Shown here in pieces: positions 57,001-64,000 of a stretch of DNA of 64,000 nt. Position 1 is the first letter of the stretch. Every line of letters starts with the position of its first letter. The notes under the pieces are model-generated. The model was not told the origin of the DNA and did not search any database. It saw only the letters and a program-made list of their open reading frames with translations. This DNA is from Ottelia alismoides (Eukaryota; Streptophyta; Magnoliopsida; Alismatales; Hydrocharitaceae): assembly GCA_037367405.1 (NCBI GenBank), contig JAZKJV010009326.1, positions 62,001 to 126,000 on the forward strand, read 5' to 3'. The translations under genes were made by a program, and so were the position numbers.

Positions 57001-58678
57001 TGGACAGAGGAGGGATGGATTACCGTTTGCCATTCACTACGCCAGCCGAACCTTAGATGCCGCTCAAAGGAATTACACTGTGACTGAGAAAGAGATGCTG
57101 GCCGTAGTCTTTGCTCTTGATAAGTATAGATCATACATTCTCGGATCTAGAGTGACCATTTACACCGACCATACCGCCATCAGGTACTTAATGGCTAAGA
57201 AGGATGCCAAAGCACGTCTGACCAGATGGATCCTTCTACTCCAGGAATTTGATATTGAAATTAAGGACAAGCCTGGAGTCAAGAATGTGGTGGCGGATCA
57301 TCTCTCCAGGTTGGAGAATCTTGAGGAATCTGAGCCCAGCGCACCTATCTCAGAGACATTTCCAGATGAGGCGATCTTAGCTGTCACCTCACTCCCATGG
57401 TATGCCGACTTTGTAAACTATCTTGTTGCCAAGACAGTCCCTCAGGGTTGGCCCAGGCAGAAACTTGAGACCTTCCTAGCTAAGGCCAAGTTTTACCATT
57501 GGGAGGATCCTGTCCTTTATCATGAAGGAGGGGATAGTATCTGGAGGAGGTGCATTCCTCAAGAAGAGCAGCATAGCGTCCTCACATACTGCCACAAGCT
57601 TGAGGCAGGAGGACATCATTCTGGAAAAAGGACAGCACAAAAGGTGCTTCAATCCGGCCTATGGTGGCCTACTCTCTTCAAGGATTCTGATGAGTTCGTG
57701 AAGGGATGTACTGACTGTCAGAAAATGGGAACCTGCGGACAGAGAGACATGATGCCCATGCAACCCATTCACTTCTGTGAGGTTTTTGATGCATGGGGGA
57801 TTGATTTCATGGGCCCATTTCCTAAGAGTCAGGGATTCGAGCATATTTTGCTCGCTGTAGATTATGTCAGTCGATGGGTTGAGGCCATCCCCGCCCGAGC
57901 CGCAGATGCAAAAACCGTGTGTAAATTCTTGAGGAAAAATATCATTTCACGGTTCGGGGTACCTAGAGTTTTGATTTCCGACGGGGGGTCTCATTTCATC
58001 AATGACAAGGTTAGGGCCCTTGCTGACGAGTTCGGCATTGACCATCGGGTTGCCACTCCTTATCACCCTCAGACTAATGGTCTTGCTGAAGTATCGAATA
58101 GGGAGATAAAGACTATCTTGCAGAAAGTTGTCCGCCCAGACCGAAAGGATTGGTCACAGCTTTTGGACTCGGTCTTGTGGGCTTATCGGACTTCTTTCAA
58201 AAATCCATTGGGGACATCTCCCTTTCGTCTCGTCTATGGCAAGCCGTGCCATTTGCCAGTGGAAATCAAGCACAAATCTTTTTGGGCAGTTACTGAGTTG
58301 CTTTTGGATCCCGAGAGTATAGGAGACCAGAGAAGAGCAGAATTGGCAGCCCTGGAGGAATTGAGAGATACAGCCTTTTCCAATAGCCTACAGTACAAAG
58401 AGAAAGTGAAGACATGGCATGATTCGCATATCAGCCATAAACAGTTTGAGCCAGAACAGAGAGTATGGTTGTTTGATTCCAGGCTGAAATTATTCCCAGG
58501 AAAATTGCAGAGCAAGTGGAAAGGCCCGTATGTGGTCAGGAAGGTACATGACAATGGCAGCATCGACATATCCGAACCGTCATCTTCTTCTACCTTCCGC
58601 GTCAATGGTCAACGCTTGAAACTATATCTTGATCATGTTCCGCCGACCATTGACGTTGCCCCCATTTTTCTGGTATGA
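53669..58678 (+). CDS. pol: Athila pol: protease, RT, RNase H, integrase
   Basis: One open frame, continuing the gag Gln/Pro region in the -1 frame. The 1597 codons from 53885 carry, in order: a GGADA-repeat acidic spacer (residues about 85-175), aspartic protease (LLDSGSSINLLP, active Asp352), RT (FPLPFIDQIIERLAGKSHYC; FMDDF at 880-884), RNase H (TDASDF, Asp1029; YTVTEKEMLAV), then integrase with the HHCC zinc finger (HHSGKRTAQK about 1243, CTDCQKMG about 1274), catalytic Asp1307, Asp1366 and Glu1402 (35 residues apart, the classical D35E) and a C-terminal domain ending at 58678. All key residues are present and no stop interrupts it, so the enzymes look functional. The start shown is where the gag-like coding enters this frame, not an AUG. 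Confidence 0.92.
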   Translation, partial: QYNQPQQYHSGPRPAYQGQQWRQRQPPQHSYAQPPPQYHQQYQQPQPHVQQGQTSGSQGPAYENPALDDLARLLSEQRASFRQEMDEFRQEMRDIIKGKAAIPAQIEPNPNNLKRKSEQVQFTEYTSPSDDLNDISYSYYDADFVTTRSGRMPAGGASSERQPDAEPGAQEEQRSGTEAATDDVEDGGADATNDGAQDDGADAVVIPDADGGADTTILGDEPERGADAAKTGASGGAEATTSTFVEPTSVTSPHFVSRDCGKRNKNNKNINKGKVSVQIADPYVLNDDCCMDSPSSQAQEPIPSPPSEEAPTIPFPEALRRAKGNRKENPKKNQQVEFGNEMIDRFHIQLTLREAFEHIPFFKKNLKETTTVRRRKRHRDQIHMLTHNTCCAIQNTLPAKRPDAGAPYVRCEIQEQQFDRTLLDSGSSINLLPAALLKQFEFGPLLRSRTVLQFADRSIKRPKGLLKDVVVTIQGLKFPVDFVVLDMEIPEAVTDAPIILGRPFLATAKAVTDHDSGKVCFRVEGETIQIETIEEIRAREAECSEQSSEAEQMTEEELDIHQVCDFEMTDDESNWKDPVAPTLALPTDSLYLKLMAVESRESTSLEEDTSEADSVVMSGADEFHSCSSSSDPSDSDIDWDDFDDYLPCLIPSEPAAMTECEPVQFIDNPSGRPSSEIHTEREFSHADLVAFTQSYQKPDLPPPSCPERKPLPQSMKYRFLAGKPEMHPVIISADLTGEQESRLMEVLERNRKAIGWSIADLQGLSPNLCSHHIYLEDDAKPSREFQRRLNPNLREVVMKEISKWWSADFIYPISDSKWVSPLHVVPKKTGITTVVNESGEEIATRVPTSWRVCVDYRRLNEATKKDHFPLPFIDQIIERLAGKSHYCFLDGYSGYNQVAIAPEDQEKTTFTCPFGTYAFRRMPFGLCNAPATFQRCMLSIFSDMVGDCLEVFMDDFSVYGDGFDTCLECLDRVLKRCIEVNLVLSWEKSHFMMTQGTVLGHIVSNRGMEVDPAKVDIIRKLNPPSNLRQLRSFLGHVGFYRRFIQDFSRIARPLTDLLTKYTEFIVNDKCLESFETLKNMVVSAPVLQPPDWSLPFEIMTDASDFAIGAVLGQRRDGLPFAIHYASRTLDAAQRNYTVTEKEMLAVVFALDKYRSYILGSRVTIYTDHTAIRYLMAKKDAKARLTRWILLLQEFDIEIKDKPGVKNVVADHLSRLENLEESEPSAPISETFPDEAILAVTSLPWYADFVNYLVAKTVPQGWPRQKLETFLAKAKFYHWEDPVLYHEGGDSIWRRCIPQEEQHSVLTYCHKLEAGGHHSGKRTAQKVLQSGLWWPTLFKDSDEFVKGCTDCQKMGTCGQRDMMPMQPIHFCEVFDAWGIDFMGPFPKSQGFEHILLAVDYVSRWVEAIPARAADAKTVCKFLRKNIISRFGVPRVLISDGGSHFINDKVRALADEFGIDHRVATPYHPQTNGLAEVSNREIKTILQKVVRPDRKDWSQLLDSVLWAYRTSFKNPLGTSPFRLVYGKPCHLPVEIKHKSFWAVTELLLDPESIGDQRRAELAALEELRDTAFSNSLQYKEKVKTWHDSHISHKQFEPEQRVWLFDSRLKLFPGKLQSKWKGPYVVRKVHDNGSIDISEPSSSSTFRVNGQRLKLYLDHVPPTIDVAPIFLV
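54215..54395 (+). repeat. GGTGCTGATGCC repeats in the gag-pol spacer
   Basis: Five imperfect copies of GGTGGTGCTGATGCC encode GGADA/GGAEA words. A similar Gly-Thr-Asp-Ala-Thr region exists in the older element, so it is a lineage feature. It probably forms a flexible acidic linker. Confidence 0.8.
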
Positions 58679-61164
58679 GATGTGTCCTTTGACTCTTATC
58701 ATCTACATCTCATACATGGAGATCAAATTCCATCTTCCGCTGTACAGATCCATCTGTTTATATCACTTGGTTTTCTTATTTTCTTCTTTTCCATCTCTAT
58801 CTTCTTTATCTACCGAAACGGTGCCGCCCTTGTAGACAGTTTTCCATACTTAGGACGTACTTTGTCCTAAGTATAGGGGGGTTGGCACCCCGAGTTTTTC
58901 TATTCTTTTCGATCCTCTCCATTGTCTCCTCTTCTTGTCTATACTTAGGGATATCTTACCCTAAGTATAGGGGGAGACAATCTGAGTACGATCTGTGCAT
59001 TCCCGCCCTTGACCCTCCCTGCGTTGTGTACAGTCTGCTATACTTAGGATTATTTAATCCTAGGTATGGGGGGGACGGTCAACTTCTCATTAATTGATTC
59101 ATTCATTTATTTCTTTATTCTTTAGACTTATCTATACTTAGTACGAGTTATGTCTTCTCTTTTCTCTCCGATCTATGAGGACATAGCTCAAGCTAAGTAT
59201 AGGGGGGTCGTATATACTACGTATATACTTTAGCCATAACTCGTACGTCCGTATTTTCTTAATAATATGGCTAAAAATTCTTTAAAATTCATTAAAAATC
59301 CTTAATAAAAAGATGTGGTTATTCCTCAAATGCTTTCTTGTATTTGCTGATTAATAAATCAGGTGAAAATGTTTTTTTGCAAAATGTTTGAAAAATAGTT
59401 TGAAAATCTTTGTGAACATCTATTGAAAACTATTTTGAAAATATTTTGTTTCGTGTTTTCAACCTGTGTGGTTTGTAAAACTTCTTTTCTTTGTGTGAAA
59501 TAAAAATGTTTGAAAAATGATTTGCAAATGGTTTGAAAAATGGTTGCAAAAATGATATGAAAAACCTATATATACTGTTTTTGAAAGCCTTTGCAAAATG
59601 TTTTCAAATGTGTGTAAAAATGTTTCTAAAAACTATTTTGGACTATAAGTTTTCAAAAATTGTGTGAAAAGCTTGTGTCAAATAAGTTTGAGGAATATTC
59701 ACATCACACCAAAAATCCACTGTATATATATGTATAAAATTGATCACTTACCCTGTAAATTCTTAAAATCCACTTCTTGTATATAAGAAGCACTCCCGTG
59801 TACATATTTTCACCTAGTTTTGAGCCAAAATCTGTTTGTTTTCAAAAATTCCCAAAAACATTTGCAAAATTAAAATCCAAAAACATTTGAAAAATATTTT
59901 TTTGAAAAATACAAAAAAATTGCATATGCATCATCATCATCTGTTCAAAAATCCATAAAAATTTCAAAATCTTTGAAAATTGCATCACAAAAATATTTTC
60001 TGCATATCATTGCATGGCATGCGCATTTTTCGGATCGAGTTTGATAGTTGAACAAGTCTAAGGAAAATCCGGAGATTGGAGCTTGATTGGATCTTAAAAT
60101 CTACCTAATAACAGGAACTTTATAGGAACTGGGTTTGAGGTACTTCAGGTCTAGTTGACTTAATTCTTTGAGGATCACGGGACTTGGTTCAATGGATTCT
60201 TGACCGCCTAAGTAGAGTATTTCGGAGCACACGCACGACTCTTGTTGATAATGACCTAACTTGGACACCTGCACCTTTCACATAGCTCTCCATGGATGAG
60301 GTGGTGAGGAGGCAGCTTCCTTTAGCTTGGGGTAGCATATGAGGGTAGTACTTCTAGGCGGAACCTCTCTTCTTCTTATAGTGAAGGAAGTGCACCTCAA
60401 CTTGGTCTAGTGGTGATGAAGGCTAAAGACAGAAGCCGTGGGTTGCAATAAAGCTTCAAAAGAGGGATAGTCTACTGGCTCAAGAGGAAAATTTCTTGTA
60501 TATGCTGCTCATGTAGATATGTTGTACAGATGCAATTGAAAAAAAAATGCAAAAAGAACTCCAAAAAAGTGGTGGGTCGGATTGAAAATTTAATAATCCC
60601 ACCGGAGTATGTATATAGTTCAATAAAGCAAAAGCTTATGGTATCCATGTTACATCTCATGAAGCTAGCAGCGGGAGACTCAGCTACACTGGCTGAGCTT
60701 CCAAAAGTCTATACTTCTTCCCCCTCTTCTTGAGCCGGTTGCACTTGAACTTAGAAGGGAATACCCCGCTTCTCGAGGAAAGAGTTGCTAGACTGAGGCA
60801 TTAGAGTTACCAGGTTGGGGGAGGTTGTTTCTTTGTCACTTCTGAGGTGGGGAGCTACATATCACTTACACTGTACGAGTCAGACTCATAGTCGTAAGAG
60901 TTTGCGTATGAGTTGAAGTATTTCTGACCTGGCTATTGAGGAGACTTGGACGGAGTTTTGGGATTCTCAAGGACTGTTGGATTTCAAACTTGGTTCTCAT
61001 TAAGGTTCCGACCGCACTAAATTTCCAAAGGTCCGACTTAAGCTCCAAACTTCGATTTTGCAAAGACAAGTTCGATAATTAAACTTAATCTAATTTTCTT
61101 CTTTTTCTTTTCTTTCTTTTCTTTTTGCACTTATTGCATAAGTGTTTGCTAGGGACTAGCAAAG
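58679..61164 (+). other. 3' noncoding region without env-like gene
   Basis: 2.5 kb between pol and the polypurine tract. The first 530 bp carries four stem-loops. 59240-60000 is AT-rich with many TTTGAAAA-like words. The remainder matches the corresponding part of the older element. Many Athila elements carry an env-like frame here, but none is visible in this one or in the older one. Confidence 0.7.
58845..59207 (+). repeat. four stem-loops ending in polypurine-like tracts (young element)
   Basis: At 58845-58881, 58938-58975, 59038-59074 and 59132-59207. Each has an upstream arm TATACTTAGG, a short loop, and a downstream arm CCTAAGTATAGGGGGG or a close variant. The G-run is outside the stem. 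The downstream arm closely resembles the true polypurine tract (AAAGTATAGGGGGA) at 61165-61180. The fourth has a long interior of about 50 bases that also contains GTACGAGTTATG. Confidence 0.9.
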
Positions 61165-61180
61165 GTAAAGTATAGGGGGA
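61165..61180 (+). promoter_or_regulatory. polypurine tract of the young Athila
   Basis: GTAAAGTATAGGGGGA directly precedes the 3' LTR and is the expected primer for plus-strand DNA synthesis. Confidence 0.85.
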
Positions 61181-64000
61181 TGATGAATCCACATTTCATC
61201 ATCTTTATTCTATCATTTTGGCACCAAAAACCCTAGCAAATGCCTGTAAATAGCCTTAAATCAAGCATCTTAGCATTCATGCATGTGCATCTCAATTGTG
61301 TATAAATCACTGTAATTAAGGCCAAAATTATAGAATAAATAAAGAAAAGAAAAAGAATAAAATATTGTAAATATTTTATGACCCAAAACCCCCGAGACCT
61401 AGGCATCTTGATGAATAGGTCGACAAGGAATAAAGTAGGGGGAGATAAGGTCAGATACACAGATAAAATACCTATATGTTTTATTCATTCTTTCTTCATT
61501 TTGGGACCTATTTTTGGTTCCACTTTTTGTACATCAAATAAAGAAACTTTGTACATGAAAGTTGTAGATAATTTTATAAAGAAAAATACAAAATTGATTT
61601 CACAGAAAAATAATGCACAGACAAAAAGATATGGTCTGAATAAGAATCCAAAATCCCAACTTCCCAGACCCGTATCTCACCAATAAAAACTCCAAATGCA
61701 GCCTATTCACCTTTAATTGTATATAGAATAAAATAATCTATCCAATGGTGGTGGTTTCGCATTTGGCGGAGCTACGGTCTGAAAGTTGAGTTTTGGACCC
61801 ACATTGTACCTTGTACAGATTAAAATATTCAACTTATTCTTTATTCATTATTTATTCATTTTTATAATTTTATATTATTGTAAATATTACTTATAATATA
61901 TATGTACATTAAAATCAGAATAAAAATGCAAAGAAACCACAAAATAAAAATACTTGTATAGAAGGTACATAGGTATACTACCTATACATATACCTATACA
62001 AAACATACTTGTATTTTATTAAATATATAAAACATATCAGAAAATTAAAATAAAAATATATTTGTGTATATATAAGTATTTCGTAATTTCATAAAATGAT
62101 AAACAAAAATAATAAAAATAAAATACATAAAACAAAAATAAAATACTACAATATGTAGATAATATACCTATATAAGGCTAAAAAGTAAACTTGTAAAAGT
62201 ATATATCATAAAATTAATTAAAAATCATGATAAAATACTACATAAAATTTTAAGCATTTTTTATTTAATAACCAAAAATAAATTCGATTGTTTTCTATTT
62301 TTTATTGAATTAATAAAATAATTTTCCAATCTTTTCCCTGGTTGGTCCACGTGGACCAACCAGGAACCTCCGACTGTTGACCGGCGGGTCAACAGCTTGT
62401 CCTTGACCCCCCTTGAGCTCCGCGCGCCTCGTTTTTCCCCTCTTTCACCCTTTTTTCGAGGCTGCGCCGCTCGTCCTCTCCAGCCGCTTCCTTCTTGGAA
62501 GTTGATCACTGTAGATCCATCTCCATCGCCGACTCCTCAGATCGACCCATATCTCCTTCTACCACCCGTGATCTCGTCTCGAACTCATGCGATTTTCACC
62601 CTTCAAATACAACCCCCCTTCTTCCTTTCTCGGGTGGAACCGCGAATTACCCACGATCCTTCCCCCTTGGTCGAGCTAAAGGTACCCGGAGGTGACAGCT
62701 CTGAGCTCCAGGCTTCCAGGCGTCGGGAGAGCACCTGATCGTCGCGCGTTCCAACCTCCGGCGAAGCTCTGCCGTCGAGGTAACCACCCTCTGGCCCTAG
62801 GCCATCGAGGTTGTTCTTGCCTTCTCTTTATCCCCCTTCCAGATCCCTGTTAGTTCTAGGATTATTTCCCCCATCGTTCTGAGTCGAATCAATCACTCAT
62901 TCACCTAATCGATCACCTCGCCGGAGCGCAACTCCGGCGAGACCCTATTGCGCCTCCCCGTCCATTTTGAGAGCCACCCGAGGTCGAGGCATTTTGCCCT
63001 CGACCTCTCTAACGTTTTGGTGCAGGTATTGAAGTACATTGACGCTCCTGGAGCTATTTCGCCCTCTCGCCGGAGCACCTGGAGCCTCGCAGCTCCGCCA
63101 CCTCCGTGCGAGAGCACCGGCGTTCGCCGGTGGATTTTGAAGCTTCCAGAAGTCACCCGAGACCTGCAGGAGGCTCCTCGTTCATTTTGGAGCTCAATAG
63201 CCATCAGAGCCAGCCGGAGGAGCGTGGCGAACTTCGCCAAGCCGGAGCTCCGCCTCGTTCTTCCAGCTGCCTCCACCGCCGTCCGATCGAGGAGACCCTC
63301 CAGTTAGAACGTAGGCCGTCAGATCATCAGCGCTCAGCCACCGTCGATCTCGCCCGAGATCTAATCTCAGACGTCCACAGCGAAGCGTCATCGGCCGTCC
63401 AGATCGTGCCACGTGTCAAGTGGCCTCTTCATCGCCGTTGGATCGCGCGCCGAGGGTATTTTACATCCTCACCCTCGCGCATTTTTGTATTTAATATTTA
63501 GTCTATAAACTTTCGTCTGTAGTTTAAAATATTTTGTAATATTTGCAAGACAAACCCTAGACTTTGTTTATTTGCGTTTGGGTCCCTCGCCACGTCACCT
63601 CACGTGACCTGTACACGTGAGGGGGTGGGAATTTTGCAAGGATACCCTCGGTTGTTTGTGTATTTCGTTTAAGTCCATGAACATTTATGTCAAGTTGTAA
63701 TATTCTGGAGAAATTGCATCGAACCCCCTGAGCTTTGTAATATTGCAAAAATACCCCTCCCAGGCGCGTGCAAGTCACGCGTCCTGTGGGTAAATTGCAC
63801 ATATACCCTTGCGGGTTTGGATATTTGTGTTTAATCCTTGAAATGCAAGTTTCAGAGTAATAGTTTGTGGAAAAATTGCGTACGTGCCCATGGATGTTTC
63901 ATTATTTGCATGTATGCCCTTGCCAGCACTGTTTGATGATTGGAGTCTTGTTCTAATTAATTAAAATATCATTTTAACTCCAAAAATCCCACAAAAATAG
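61181..64000 (+). repeat. 3' LTR of the young Athila (cut by the window end)
   Basis: First 2820 bp of the LTR, collinear with 46293-49112. Differences seen by eye: one base fewer near 62437, one more near 62829, and substitutions near 62722, 62812, 63313, 63630, 63836 and 63890. Confidence 0.95.
62337..62395 (+). promoter_or_regulatory. G-box palindrome and inverted W-box pair, 3' LTR copy
   Basis: Identical to 47449-47507. In this copy it could drive transcription into flanking DNA to the right. Confidence 0.6.

Larger units (their letters stand above)
46293..64000 (+). mobile_element. young Athila-type Ty3/gypsy retrotransposon (right end cut off)
   Basis: LTR (46293-50126), tRNA-Asp primer site, leader, gag, pol, 2.5 kb of 3' noncoding DNA, polypurine tract, and a second LTR from 61181 that runs off the window. 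The visible 2.82 kb of LTR overlap differs by about six substitutions and two single-base indels (by eye), so insertion is recent. RT wording (DGYSGYNQV, FMDDFSVYG), the primer site and the long LTR identify the Athila lineage. It sits inside an older Athila element on the opposite strand. Confidence 0.95.

Overview
This is nuclear DNA from a flowering plant, most likely a monocot. The evidence is intron-containing plant genes with GT..AG splice sites, a very GC-rich second peroxidase exon, and a landscape dominated by plant transposable elements. I cannot name the species.

Three host genes are readable. (1) 5849-6833 (+): a two-exon gene for a 114-residue acidic protein starting MGGCATKPK, with an intron that carries a MITE lodged in a (TA)n array. 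(2) 8739-10132 (+): a complete class III peroxidase of 330 residues, with one intron instead of the usual three. (3) 36253-36759 (+): the first two exons of a DUF599 membrane protein, whose last exon is not in the window. A block at about 11.84-13.9 kb (- strand) holds decayed fragments of unrelated genes side by side: an LRR receptor kinase and a heavy-metal-associated HIPP protein.

Small DNA transposons are abundant. There is a family of about 190-200 bp hairpin MITEs with 9-10 bp target duplications (5388, 15209, 37500), a related 418 bp palindromic MITE (38262) with an older cousin near 8.13 kb, a Tourist-like MITE (14006), a 1.74 kb non-autonomous Mutator-like element with an internal 63-bp tandem repeat (20463-22201), and a second long-TIR element packed with G-rich minisatellite (22335-23526). 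A non-autonomous LTR element with an initiator tRNA-Met primer site lies at 16219-18438 (-).

From 24.9 kb onward most of the window is nested Athila-type Ty3/gypsy DNA: an old LTR plus leader (24936-28.7 kb), an LTR fragment (about 28.69-29.26 kb), a minus-strand LTR split by a solo LTR with a 5-bp duplication (29.26-35.0 kb), a damaged minus-strand element (39227-46292) and, inserted in it, a very young plus-strand element from 46293 past the window end. The young element has a 3.83 kb LTR, a tRNA-Asp primer site, gag, protease-RT-RNase H-integrase, and 2.5 kb of 3' noncoding DNA.

The most unusual signal is in that 3' noncoding DNA. Four stem-loops, each ending in a copy of the polypurine-tract motif (TATAGGGGGG-like), occur in the same order in both the young and the old Athila elements, with at least one paired stem change. 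The LTRs also share a hairpin at their 5' tip, an inverted TTGAC (W-box) pair, often a G-box, and an internal GGTCGAGG stem-loop. Together these look like a conserved cis-acting RNA/DNA toolkit of this retrotransposon lineage.
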